From the NCBI GenBank assembly GCA_019400425.1, contig JAFREE010000043.1:103778-167777 (forward strand): a DNA stretch of 64,000 bases. Direction: 5' to 3'. The stretch comes from Hymenochaete sp. R1. Taxonomy: Eukaryota > Basidiomycota > Agaricomycetes > Hymenochaetales > Hymenochaetaceae. The notes beneath the pieces are model-generated. The model ran no database searches, was not told the DNA's origin, and saw nothing but the letters and a program-made list of their open reading frames with translations. Positions 40,040 to 51,817 of this stretch are shown here, piece by piece (position 1 is the first letter of the stretch; each line of letters starts with the position of its first letter). The position numbers and the translations under genes were made by a program.

Positions 40040-42563
40040 ATGAGTTTCCGCGTAGCAGTACTTACAGGTAAACAAATTTTCTCTGCTGTAAGATGATTAG
40101 CTGACAATTTCGCCGGCCTTCAGTCAGCGACACCGCTTCGAAGGATGCGTCTCTCGATAAATCCGGACCCATAATCAAGGACATCTTGATACGCAGAGGA
40201 TTCGACGTCCCACTTTCCACCATCGTTCCAGACGAAGAATTATCAATCAAATCAGCAGTTTCAAACTGGGCCTCGGCAGTGGACTGGATAATCACTACCG
40301 GTGGTACTGGTTTCGGTAACAGAGACTGTACGCCAGAGGTTCGAAAATATCTTTGCATTCCCATGGACTTCGAGAAGCCAACTGAAGTGGGATTTACTCA
40401 TGTAGGCGATCGAACCGCTGCTTGACCGGAAAGCTCCCGGACTTGTTCATCTCATGATATCTACGTCTTTGTCGCATACGCCATTCGCAGCGCTTGCCCG
40501 ACCTCTCGCCGGAACTATAAAGGGGAGCAACACCCTCATAGTAACACTTCCTGGAAGTGTAAAAGCTGTTGAAGAAAATCTGCTGGCTCTCGTCGGAGAG
40601 TTCGGAATAGGCATAATTAGACATGCACTTGACCTACTACAGGGATCTAGTGGAAAGGAAGTACATTCTGCTTTGGAGAAGGGCGGTAACCCACATCCAA
40701 ATACTGGTACTGACTCGCATGCTCACGCTCATGATCATCACGATCACCGTCATCACCATCGCCATCATACCTCTGCTAGAGAAGGCAGAGAATCAACTAG
40801 TATGTCAGCGCTGCGACAATTTTTGCGAATGAGTTTTTTTTGAGCTTCGCTGTTAGTTGCAGGAAGGGCTCGAACCTCCCCCTACCCACTCATTTCGTAC
40901 GAAAACGCACTACAAAGAATCTTAAAAAATGTACAGCGCACAAATATTATGACGTTACCTGTGAGTATCTTGTGGTTGTATGAGCCAGTATGTAAGTAAC
41001 GAATGACTTACAGGTCACTTCTTCACTTCGTGGTTACGTTCTCGCGGAGGACGTATATGCATCGGGAGACATTCCAGTATCAGCCACCACGAACGTAGAT
41101 GGATACGCATTGCGCTGTGAGTTCACTTGAGCTTTCAGTAACACATCAATAATGGCCAACTGGCATACGATTGAAGCCTCTCTCCTTCCTGGAAGTTACG
41201 ACGTCCTCGTATCAACAATACACACGCTAGAGGGCCACCCGCCTCCTGATGCAATTTATCGCATAAACACAGGAGCACCACTTCCTTCGGGTACGGATAG
41301 CGTCATAATGGTTGAAGATACGCAACTCGCTCAGGCTACATCGGATGGGGAAGAAGTAAAGGTGGCCACATTGGTGCAGACAACTAATGGAGAGAATGTC
41401 CGTCAACCTGGATCTGATGTTAAACGCGGAGATCTGGTCTTGCCGAATGGGACTGTGCTTACCGGAAATGGTGGTGAAATAGGTACACTGGCGTTCGTGG
41501 GACGGAAAGAGGTTCGTTGTCTTCCTTGCCAAATTGTATTGTTGCAAAATATACACAGGTGACAGTTTATCGGAGACCGGTTGTGGCTATCCTGAGTACT
41601 GGAGATGAGCTAGTCGATATCGAAGGGGGATTAATTAACGGTGAAATGTATGGGACCAGCGAAGGATGGAGTGGCATTTGGGACACGAACCGCCCGTCCC
41701 TCAAAGCCGTCCTTGAATCAATGGGATATGACGTCAAGGACCTCGGGATAGTCAAAGACAAGTGAGCCATTGTAACCTGTAGAAGAGGTGCATCTAAGAA
41801 CTTTCTTAGTCTGGAAGCGCATATACAAACATTGAAAGAGGGGTTATCCACATCCGACCTGATCCTGTCCACGGGCGGTACTTCGATGGGAGCATCAGAC
41901 CTGTTGAAGGTAAGCCATAGTTCTATATCCTTCCAAACTCCCATATGACATGTCTGCCATAGCCTGTCATAGAGCGACATCTAAACGGAACCATCCACTT
42001 CGGTCGAGTCTCTGTCAAACCAGGTTTGCGTCAAAGCCTATCAGGCCCATGATCGTGCATTTACCAGTGCTTTAATCACTCAAAGGCAAACCTACGACTT
42101 TTGCTACGGTGCCTACTGGCGAAGATGGATCCAATGAAGTCAAAACAATATTTGCCCTACCAGGAAATCCTGCATCTGCTCTTGTGTGTTTCTACATCTT
42201 TGTTGTGCCGGCTCTTAGAAAACTTGGAGGTTGGACAGAAGAGAAGCATCAATTACCACTGGTCCACGTGAAGGTGAGTGTCTCGTGGGTACGACTCAAC
42301 ATGTTGAATCAATATTTACCGAACAGCTCTCAAATAATATGCACCTTGACCCCCGAACTGAATTTCATCGAGTTGTGATCTCAGCTAGCAAGGGCGGACT
42401 GGTAGCTAAATCCACGGGAGGTCAGAGGTCGACTCGTATCGCAAGTATGAGCGGAGCCAATGGGCTTGTGAAGCTGCCCCAGAAGGTCCACGGGGGCCCA
42501 GTTGAACTGCACGTAGGTGAAGTTGCAGAGGCGATCTTGATAGGTGAGATTCAGACAGCATGA
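40040..42563 (+). CDS. cnxE: Fused molybdenum-cofactor synthesis enzyme (gephyrin/CnxE type)
   Basis: Eleven exons (40040-40067, 40124-40338, 40406-40799, 40863-40960, 41014-41116, 41177-41511, 41559-41761, 41810-41909, 41963-42023, 42086-42273, 42327-42563) give 653 residues. The N-terminal MogA-like G domain (VAVLTVSDTAS, ITTGGTGFGNRDCTPEAIEPLL) adenylylates molybdopterin. The C-terminal MoeA-like E domain (TTNVDGYALR, INTGAPLPSGTDSVIMVEDT, AILSTGDELV, STGGTSMGASD, ALPGNPASALVCF) inserts molybdate. The G-then-E order is that of animals and fungi, the reverse of plant Cnx1. The linker near residues 190-210 carries a His-rich run at 40717-40769 (HAHAHDHHDHRHHHRHH), unusual for the family. Confidence 0.95.
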
Positions 42564-42626
42564 GATGCATGGAAAATAGCACAATAGCATTTCATTTTGA
42601 GTAACATGCGTTTGTCATGCCCCAAA

Positions 42627-43160
42627 TCAGAACATAAGCTTCTCAATGGCATCCTTTATCGCACGGATTTGGCTATTCAATTCATTGGTCTCGTTGGTCG
42701 TCACGCTGGCAGCGATGACAGGCCTGGAGACACCACAAGCGCGACCTAAAGCTGCCTTGCTTGGAACATAAACATAGGGCACGTTCTGAAACTGAATCAG
42801 AGATCCATCGGTTTGTACTGAGGAGATGCAAGTACCTTATCTTCACATAAGATCGGCAAATGGAGGATGATTTCGATAGGTTCGGTATCCGCGGTAAGGA
42901 CGATGAACTCTGAAATGCCTCGGTTGAGCGTCTTAGCAGCTATCTCAGAGCGTTAGATTGACAGCAAGTCCGATATATACAAAAGCATACCTTCATTAGC
43001 TCCCTTCTTCAATTGTTTGTATTGGTTCGCCTGCTGGACGAGATCCAAAATCTGCAAGGTGCGTTAGAGCACTTCTTCATGCAATAGTGCATACAGTGCA
43101 TACCTGGTTCGTCAGAGCGGCACTCGCCAAAGGCCATGCCTTGCCTTGCGATTCAGACAT
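42627..43160 (-). CDS. SNU13: Snu13/15.5K RNA-binding protein, with an apparent 1-nt frameshift
   Basis: Exons on the minus strand are 43104-43160, 42991-43052, 42836-42939 and 42627-42785. They encode the L7Ae-type protein: [84 protein letters not shown]. Known role: binds K-turns in U4 snRNA and box C/D snoRNAs. Exon 2 is 62 nt where 61 are needed. After LDLVQQANQ the frame hits a stop, and the family sequence resumes in the next frame ([11 protein letters not shown]). An extra T at 43020/43021 on the plus strand would explain it. Because the gene is essential, sequencing error is likelier than a real break. Confidence 0.85.
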
Positions 43161-43444
43161 GATGGTAGATAGAGTTTTTATTGACCTCACGAAAGCAATG
43201 ATCCTTGGCCGTGGTTGAAGGAAAAATGAGGAGAAAGAAGAAAGTTTCCTCTTCTGCCCTTTGACGGTTCTCACGATCGCGTGATGACGCGTGGCTTCGA
43301 GCGCAGCGGCGGAGCGCTGAAGCGCCTCCACGACGATCGCCAACCGACTTCCTCCTCCTCACGCTTTGGTGACTGTAGTTGCCCGTAGCTCATACTACAC
43401 ACTTCCTATATCCTCTTCATCAAATTACGGATGTATCAAGCTTT
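43161..43444. promoter_or_regulatory. Divergent promoter, SNU13 / TMEM184-like gene
   Basis: 284 bp between divergent start codons; no specific element identified. Confidence 0.45.
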
Positions 43445-45879
43445 ATGAACAATAACGTTCAAGAAATGATGCTCAACACGGGCAATGAACACCTGGATTC
43501 CGGTGCAGGTTCCTCCTTACCTCTCCCTGTCCTGGTGTTCTCTGGCGTGTGTACTCTGACCGCAACATTTGTGTCGGGGATGTCAATATTCTTTCACCTC
43601 AAGAACTATAGGAAACCTATTCTGCAACGGTATGCCAACGGTCTCCATCAAAACAGACCTTCGTAATTGATGTTTCATCGGCTTTAGAATGGTTGTCCGG
43701 ATCATGGTAATGGTACCTGTCTACGCCGTTTCCTCCCTCATATCGTTGTTTTCGTTGAATGCAGCATTTGTCATTGACGCTATTCGTGATATCTACGAGG
43801 TGTGCTTGTTGTATTCCTCCACCATTTTTGTAGCTTACGTTCTATTCAGGCATTTGTCATCTATTGCTTTTTCAACTTGTTACTCGGCTACCTCGGAGGA
43901 GAGCGTTCTCTACTCATTCTTCTACACGGTCGCGAGCCGAAGCACTCAGTCTTTCCGTTGAGCTTGTTCAAAAGGGAAATTGACGTCAGTGACCCTTACG
44001 TTTTTCTCTTTATTAAGAGGGGCATCATACGTGCGTCATTCTCCTATCTATTCATTCGTGACCTTTTCTGATATCGCGATAAAATAGAATACGTTGAAGT
44101 CAAACCGGTTCTTACCGTAGCCACTTTGATCCTCAAAGCCGCTGGCGTGTACAGGGATGGGACGTTCAGAGCGGATGCTGGATTCTTATATGTCACTATA
44201 ATTTATAACGTTAGCATCTGCTTGAGTCTTTATTGTCTCGCAGTTTTCTGGATGGTTGTGAACGACGATCTCAAACCTAATAGGTAATCGTTCTTGCTTT
44301 CTTCGATATCTCGAAACTTAACCGCACTCATACCGTTGTCTTTAGACCCATGCCAAAGTTTCTTTGCATCAAAGGAATCCTTGCCTTCTGCTTCTGGCAG
44401 GCTGTATTTGTCTCCCTTCTAGTCAGTACAGGAGCGATCAAAAGGCTTGGTCCTTACACCGATGGTGAACACATATCTCTTGGACTTACCGACACCCTCA
44501 TTTGTTTCGAGATGCCGTTCTTCGCTGTCGCTCATATGTACGCGTTTTCGCATACGGATTACATTGACCGTGACGGCATGTACGCCGGTCGCATGCCAAT
44601 GTATTATGCATTTAGAGATGCATTTGGATTGAAGGACGTCATCGAGGACGCAAAAGCTATCTTAAGAGGAGAAGGCATGGACTATCGTGAATTTGAACCT
44701 GCTGAAGGTATCGTGCACCAGGGAGCAGGTCGTGACACGCGGATCAAAGCAGGGTTGCGGTACGCAAAAGGCGGTCAAAAGAAGTATTGGCTTCCAATGC
44801 CAGCAGATGTGGTGGGAAGGGATGGGACATCTAACAGTACACCAGTCCGTCCCAGTGGAGACTCTGATGACGACGATGTGTACGCACCGTTAATGGGAAA
44901 TCAAGCGGATCATGTGATACACAACGCCCCTGACCTTCGCAACAAAACGCTAGAGAAGTTACGCAGTGAACGTCGTGGATTTGATTTGCCATTTGGTGAC
45001 CCAGATCCGGAAGAAGACACTTTATACGAGCAAAGTCGAAATTATCTTTTCGGGGACTATCGTTATCCGTGCATCGACGTCAGCTCTGAAGAAGCTCGCC
45101 GGACGATTTGGGAAGAAGAGGAACGTGTGTTGCGTAATGCTCACTTACCGCAATCACGAAGAACTCAAGGCTTGCTCTCTAATCGAAAAGCGGTTGGTTA
45201 TGGCGCTACTCGAAGCCAAGCACCTCTCGCGGGTCGTCATTCATCGAACTCGTCGTCAAGCGGGTCAAGCTCAGCAACGCCTCATTACCAACGGAATGCG
45301 ATTTCTGGAGTACACTCTAGCGTGCAACATGTCATTGACAAGGAAGATAATCTGGGCCCGGCTACTGAGGGAGGTGTACGCTTGCAATGGACGAAGACTT
45401 CTCGTAGCAATGCGGGAACAACCTCGTCTTCATTAAATGTTTCGCACTCTCCTATGGGCCCTGGGAGTACTCCATCATCAATAAAACAGAGCCCCAAGCC
45501 TGTATCTTCTGGGCGCCAGGCTGTTTCGAAGCAGTTACCGACAGATGCAGTTAATCTTGTGGTGGAGAACGAATTTGTGGCAGAGGAAGAAATCGATCGA
45601 GAACGGAGGCGGGGGGAACCAGCTGTACGAGGTGCAGGTTGGCGAAAAGCGTATACGCACGGTCGCTTTATACCAAGTCCGAAGGTGGATGAAGCGCATT
45701 TGGAGGACGTCGATGGTGTGGGACCTACGAGCGAGGTTATTGAGTATCCAGAGGAATTTCAGGATGAGACTTTGGTCGAACGCGCGGATGAGGACATTGC
45801 ACGAGCTTCGACCCCACCGCTTCATGCGCAACTTGCATCACCTCATACACCTCCACACGAAGAAAACCCTTGGGCCTAG
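43445..45879 (+). CDS. TMEM184/organic solute transporter Ost-alpha family membrane protein
   Basis: Five exons (43445-43629, 43688-43799, 43850-44030, 44088-44283, 44346-45879) give 735 residues. About seven hydrophobic helices lie in the first 370 residues; signature stretches include VYAVSSLISLFS, ALNAAFVIDAIRDIYEAFVIYCFFNLLLGYLGGE, PVLTVATLILKAAGVY, LYCLAVFWMVVNDDLKPNRPMPKFLCIKGILAFCFWQ and DTLICFEMPFFAVAHMYAF, matching DUF300. The cytosolic C-terminus, over 300 residues, is Ser/Arg-rich and disordered, with many potential phosphorylation sites. Role in fungi is poorly defined; the family includes bile-acid transporter subunits and vacuolar-membrane proteins. It converges with SPC19. Confidence 0.9.
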
Positions 45880-46081
45880 TTCTTTCATTTGGAATACCAT
45901 TGTTCGCGCATCATAAAATATCTCGTCTCATTGCTTTGTTTCATCATTGTACCAAATTAACTTATTTCGTAATTTCCTGGAATATACACATTGTAATTTT
46001 AATACAAGATGCAAACGAAAATATATATAACGCAAGCCAGAGATTGACATCCCCGAGCGTTGCATTAGACGGGCATTGTTA

Positions 46082-46770
46082 TCAAGCTAAGTCTTGGGAC
46101 TCCTGAAGAGAAAGTTAACCACAGCAAAATAGAAATGTGATCTGTGGATTTAAAGAGCTTACAAGTACTTTTAGTTCCGCCTCGAGAGACAAAAGTTCAC
46201 GCTCCAGGTCTTGCCTTTGACCTGTCAATATCCTGAGTTTCCGCTCGTCCATTCTGCTCTGGACACTCCTATGAGTCGTCGCTTTTGATACTTGCACATG
46301 GTCCGACTACGGGAACGAGACAGGTCAATAAGAAATCAGAGTATAAATAAAAAAAATATTTACTTTTGTCTTCATTGAATGGTGCTTCCGTTCTAATGCT
46401 TTCCCTCCCTTCTTTGCCCGTTCAATAAGTTCGAGGATCTGAGGTTCGACTTCTTCCGTAAGGTCTTCCTTGTACTGCCTCACGATAGATTCGTTCACAA
46501 AATGATAAACCTTTCGTCCCCAATACAGATGTTACAGAGTCCAGATCGTAACAGTGTCGAACTACTCACCCGTTGACTTTCCAAAACTCGACCGAAGCGT
46601 TTCAGGTCATACGTGCCGTTCCGCAATAGCTGTTGTGCATCGTGTGTCTCTACACAGACATCTCCAAGGAGCGCGACACACTCAAGCAAGCTTGAACTAC
46701 ACTGTTCAACCGAATCTTTCACATTGAAAGAGCCACCGACGAGGGCCGATTCGCGAGGAAGGCGAGACAT
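46082..46770 (-). CDS. SPC19: DASH complex subunit Spc19
   Basis: Four exons on the minus strand (46570-46770, 46364-46510, 46163-46306, 46082-46102) give 170 residues, the size expected for Spc19. The family region reads CSSSLLECVALLGDVC, GTYDLKRFGRVLESQRVYHFVNESIV, YKEDLTEEVEPQILELIERAKKG and ALERKHHSM, followed by a coiled coil (RMDERKLRILTGQRQDLERELLSLEAELKVL). The last exon has only 21 nt and encodes ESQDLA. Known role: part of the fungal DASH/Dam1 ring that couples kinetochores to spindle microtubules. Confidence 0.9.
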
Positions 46771-47410
46771 GTACGTTACATTGATAGCTGTGAATTAGCA
46801 GACCGACTAAATATTGTCAGATTAGAATTACTCCGAGTTGCTCTTGCCCTGCCCTAAAGCTTTGTTCACGTGACCGTGCCAGGCTCATAAATTCCGAAAT
46901 TTTTTGCTATTCTTTACTTCTCATGTGTCTTGTTGATCGCACCGAAGCATCTAACCCCTCTCGCGGGCCCATCGACTTCCCCGTTGCTGGATGGTGTTAT
47001 GCATTCTGATCTTCAAGAGCGGAGGTGTCCTTCGGCTTGTTCTTCTGGGCGAGCTGAAGCTGATGCTCACTAGACTGACAGCATTTCGCTCAGGTGCACT
47101 CATCGCTCGTTTGTATCCTACGTCGCCAGCTGAGTCCGCCTTTCGGGGCGTTGCATTCGCTGTGTGCGTGGGAGAGGGTATGGGTGTGCTTGGGTAATCT
47201 GTTGGGCACTATATTCCTGTACCTTCCGTATGGAGCCACTATGTGGCCTTGACGGTCTGGTCAAACCATAGTGCACACATAACTTCTGCCGTCCGCCTTT
47301 TTCCTTCCATTAAACTAACCATGTTCCATTCGTATAATGCAAATGCAACATTCTTGTCTATTAGATAAGTCGAATCCAATAAATTATGGTTGTGCTTCTT
47401 CCACTATGTG
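46771..47410. other. SPC19-KEX1 intergenic region
   Basis: 640 bp with the SPC19 promoter and KEX1 3' flank. A plus-strand open frame (46991-47197) and an overlapping peptide start (MHSDLQERR...) were considered but no family fit was found. Confidence 0.4.
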
Positions 47411-49810
47411 TCACCGCTGGTTTTCACCGTTGTCTTTATATCTAAGGTCATCGTCGCCCTCACTACCCTCTCCAACATCAAAAATTGCCTCGTCGGAATG
47501 GACAGCCCGACCTTTACCCTTAAAAGATCTGTCTTCTTCGCCATTGAAATCATGCGTTCCAGCATGCTGACTGAGAGGTATGCTTTCCTCCTCGTTCCCA
47601 ATCTTAACGTGCCCAGTGCGCCGTCTCCTTCTGCAAAGCAAGAATGTCCCAATCGCGACTGCAATAAGTACTAGTACAAGTGCCGCAGAACCGGCATTGT
47701 AGTACGCTGAATGGAATTTAGTTTATTCGTGAACACTGAATGTTGACCATCAACTCACCTTCCCACATGGCCTTATCCTGCTCGGGAGTTTTCCCTGCCG
47801 GCACCGGGATAGTTGAGCCGTCGCCACCTTCACCCTCAAGCAACACCGGAACGGGCTTTATATTGTCTCCAACTTTGCTTGGGATGCGTGCTGAGCCTTC
47901 TGCGATAGCAGAGAAGTTTGTACCCATGAAGCGCAATATCATGTCATGTGAGATATCTGGCAAGTCGTACGGTACCATATGCGAAGAGTTGAAGACCTTG
48001 ACGTAAGTCAGTCCCCTTGATTCAACCCATGTTCCTGCAGGTGATCCATCCACTTCCCATACTTCTGTCTTAACGGTCTATCCAAAAACCATTAGAGTCA
48101 TGCACATATAATAAGTGAGCTGTCTCACACCAAGTCCTTTCTGACCACTCCATTCCATGTTAGCAATGAGGCTCTCGATGCCCATATAGTTGCAAATGAA
48201 GTCCTGATCTCCAGCAAACAGTAAAATTGGGACTCTTTCCAGGAGTTTTGGCAAGAGCGTGATAGAGGACGCTGATTCTCGATTCCGAAGCTCACGTCCA
48301 ACTCGGGAATTGCATTCAACCCACGACTCCGATTTCGCTTCTGCGTGAAGTGCATTCACCACATCTTTCCTCTGAAATTTGCAATCGGAAAAGACTTTCG
48401 GAGTAGAAGGGGCACACTTACTCCCAAGTATTGTGTGACGTTGTGCAGAGGGGGTGGCCAGTTCATACCACATGCAGGGAACGTGTCAAGTAAACGGACA
48501 TCATAGACGTTCATGCACATTCGTTTCCCGTCCTGCCTAAAGTTGCACATTTAGAGCCAAGAAAATGAATGCTGCAAAAAACGCACTCGGTGTCTTTTGC
48601 TGTGGAAACGGCATTCACTAATCCTTCGCAAGATTGAATCTGTATCGGCTCTGGTCCAGTAATTTTGTCGAGATCGTCGAGACATTTGTCCGTTTCTTCT
48701 TTGATTTCTTTCCACGCCTACTATAATGATAGGCTCAGAACCTTCCAAAACCAATGAATGCACTTACATCTGAGTTCTCTTCCAAAAGCCCATGCTTCAC
48801 CGAGTAATCTAAGTATGCGGGGTATTGGCGTTTTGCATCTATCCACCCATTCCCAATTGCCATCCCCTTTAATGATATTCCCAGCGTAGAAGATAGAATG
48901 GCATCCCCTGACCATGATCATTGGAGAAATGCTCGCAGCCTTGACTGGTATACTCACCGACGTATGGGATGAATTGGCCAGCATAGCTCTCACCGCCCAA
49001 ATAGGTCTAAAAGACAATTATGAGTAAATGTGAAATAACACCATGGCCTGACACTTACATCCATATCCTTATACTCCGCAAATACCTGATAGAAGTTGTG
49101 CAAGAATTCCACAACTTGGGTGCCCGCCTACAAAAGTCGTTCAGAGAGATTAAGACAGATCCATCACTACTACGCACATCTGTCAATTCATGTACAAATC
49201 TATCTGTGCTCGTATACGACAGTCCGGTACCAGCTGGCTGGTCGACTGCATTGATATCAGCTTCAGCAAGTCACTATCGAAATGTCGGGCTCACTAAAGA
49301 CCATCGTTGTGTACTCCTCCCATCCTCCATGTACAGTCTCTAAACCACCGTTTCCATCTGGTCGGAAAGGCCCCGTCTCCATCATTAACCCGTCAAACGA
49401 AGAACATCCTGGTCCACCCTACAATGCGTATCCAGTAAGTTCCTATCATACAATTTATGCAAGAACTGTGCTCACATTGAACCAGAATAAAATTCGCTCC
49501 TTGTCTGCCGACCGACGAGCCTTCACAAGCACGAAAAACAAATGAGCCGTCACCATGTTATCGGATAGCCGGGATGCATCTGGGTCCGAGGAGAGGTGAC
49601 CAGAATATATGTGCAAAGGATGGTCGAGGTCCTCGTGCAAGCCTGGAAGCATTGGCACGTAGAAAGATGCAGCAGAAGGAACTGGATATTAAGTTGAAGA
49701 ACGGTCAGTTAGGCTCTCGTCTGATCGTGAAGACACGGACCGTCTGTTGGCGCTGCTCCCGCTAGAAGCCCATAATAGCTCATCGCGAGAACGAAAGAAG
49801 GGAATAGCAT
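47411..49810 (-). CDS. KEX1: Kex1-type carboxypeptidase of the late Golgi
   Basis: Twelve exons on the minus strand (49741-49810, 49476-49681, 49295-49418, 49178-49245, 49059-49127, 48958-49006, 48768-48907, 48587-48717, 48422-48536, 48129-48371, 47759-48077, 47411-47706) give 609 residues. Order: signal peptide ([19 protein letters not shown]), serine-carboxypeptidase domain with the WFNGGPGCSS oxyanion region, catalytic Ser186 in GGESYAGQ, Asp381 in GDQDFICN and His438 in NSSHMVPYD, one transmembrane helix ([18 protein letters not shown]) and an acidic cytosolic tail. Known role: removes C-terminal Lys/Arg after Kex2 cleavage of secreted precursors, including pheromone-type peptides. The membrane anchor and acidic tail set it apart from vacuolar carboxypeptidase Y. 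Confidence 0.95.
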
Positions 49811-50279
49811 GTTTCCTTTGGGCCAATGCATTCTTACAATGTAGGAGACAAAACGTCGAGTAAATGATAGGACCCAGGCGTTTACGATTGAAATGCAATG
49901 TGGTCGACTTTGCGCAATTACCAGACGACGAGATCAACCCGTCGTGCTCTTTTTTCGTTTGTCTCCTGGTCCTTTCGGTAGTAGTCGAGCAGTGAGCGTG
50001 CCACCTAGCGTTGCGCCTGAGAATGCCGTCGAAGAGGTGAGGGAAGAGAGCCAAGCCCGCCGCACTCAAGTGAGAATCTGATTCCATCGCAGCGCGCGCG
50101 CACACACACGTCGCGACACGGGCGGACAACAATCTCAGGCTGTTGCTAACGTTAATCATTCAAGATACGTATAATAAAATCTAGATAGACACAGTACATA
50201 TACATCCAGTACAAAGCATACCGAGACAGCACAACAGAGACAAAACAAAATCATATGAAAGTAATATAGACATTATAAA
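49811..50279. other. KEX1 upstream region
   Basis: 469 bp; includes a GCGCGCGCACACACACG microsatellite at about 50092-50109. No gene seen. Confidence 0.45.
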
Positions 50280-51449
50280 TTACTTCTTCCCCAGCTTTCG
50301 CTTGCTTGCCCCTCCTTTCGAAACACCAGCGCCAGACGCGACAGCTTGTGGTTTTGTACTGTCCTTTGCTGCACTGCTCGCTGTCTGGGACGATTTGAGC
50401 TCCTGACCCTTGGAATTTGTTGAAGGTGCAGGGCTTGAAAACAATCTCGAGTTGTGCAAGAGGTTTACGACGAAGGATGCCAATGACCCAGTCACCAACA
50501 AAAGCACCCAACGAGGTACCATGATGCTATAGTTATAGACTTTAGTCAAGGATAAGGCGAGGTAGTCGGCGACGAACTCCCTGTGGATTTGGTGAGTGAT
50601 AGATATCAGCAACTATCAAAATGAAATAGCACACCTGCTGCCTCCAGGTCCAAAAGGTGAGCGCCATGGTTCAGACTGTAACCAAGCATCCTGTCTCAAA
50701 AATTCTCGAAGAACTTCTCCCTGCACGCGTATTTGACCCGGGCGGTAAAAGCGCAACGTCTGGCCCCTGTCTTTTGCTACAACCAAGAACGGTGCTCTCC
50801 AAACATTCCATTTCGTCGTAATCGCGGTAACGTTCATGTAATCAATACGGCCCCAGCGCACATGCTGCAAATCACCTGCATCTTGCGTCAAGTTGAATGC
50901 AGTGTCGAACTGATCATCGACATATCTCGAGATCCCTTCCCTCTGCGCGGAAGATACGGTGCTAACGACAGGGTTCGATCGTCAGAGTCCATGACAATTT
51001 CCAAGTAGATCATGTACTTACATGACAATGAACCATAGCCTATCCTTCTCCTCTTCCAGAGTTTTAAACTTCTCATTGAGCACCAACTCTTCGTAATTGT
51101 CATCAGTGATAAGGGGAATACGTTCGTCCCATATCTTTGCGTGTTCCTTAGCTGCTTCAATCTTCTCAGATATGTTCACGCCCAGACTTCCAAATAAAGC
51201 TTTCGCTGGTCCAGTCTCGAGAAGATTGCTGAGATCAAAGAAAGAGGCGATTCCCTTCGACTCGGATTTCGGGTCAGAATTTTCGCCTGGAGTATAGGCA
51301 GTTGCGGTGCTCTCGGGGGAAGCAGCTGCCGCCGTGTAACCACTTTGTGCCTTCGAGACGGCCTGTCCTGGCTTCCATCCTTCGGAGAAGTACTGCGCTA
51401 CAGCGTTCTGTACGAACAACACGGCTAAAAGGCCATGGTAGACCTTCAT
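50280..51449 (-). CDS. Type I membrane protein with a thioredoxin-like lumenal domain
   Basis: Three exons on the minus strand (51022-51449, 50635-50961, 50280-50580) give 351 residues. A signal peptide (MKVYHGLLAVLFVQNAVAQ) is followed by an Ala/Ser/Thr-rich linker and an acidic helical stretch (ISEKIEAAKEHAKIWDERI). Then comes a domain with the thioredoxin strand pattern: LQHVRWGRIDYMNVTAITTKWNVW, a WRAPFLVV cis-Pro position and LRFYRPGQIRV. No CxxC is present, so it is not an oxidoreductase of the usual kind. A transmembrane helix (WVLLLVTGSLASFVVNLL) precedes a Lys/Ser-rich cytosolic tail ending KRKLGKK, a dilysine-like ER-retention context. The family is not identified; the fold call is inferred. 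Confidence 0.75.
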
Positions 51450-51817
51450 CGTATTCTGTAGGCAGTAGTATTGACTTGAAGTAGTCGAGTGCAGCCCGTG
51501 AGCACGCGAGTTCAAGTGGCTGCTTTTGTTTCCGTAACGCCGATCACACATACATGGTACTGAAACTCAGGCAGAATCTGGCAGAATACATCCACATTAT
51601 TAAGGACCAAAAAACGGTATAGAAATAATTAACAGGGAGTCGGAGACAGCGACCGTCGCGCGTTCTTCATTAACAAGACATCGGAGCAATAGCATAGTGA
51701 AAGCATTTACTAGACAATTGCGTAATGGTTAAATTCCCAAAAACATTGAGTGGTGAATGAGTTTTGAAGAGTTGAGATTCCTGATATCGAGTAGTACTAT
51801 TTCTCCGCCGCATTTGT
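51450..51817. other. Spacer between the thioredoxin-like and questin-oxidase-like genes
   Basis: 368 bp; promoter of one gene and 3' flank of the other. Nothing recognised. Confidence 0.4.

Noticed and set aside
46991..47197. Plus-strand open frame and overlapping MHSDLQERR peptide, considered as a CMC2-like gene
   Set aside because: No CX9C motif could be assembled with any plausible splice, and the longer frame has no recognisable features.
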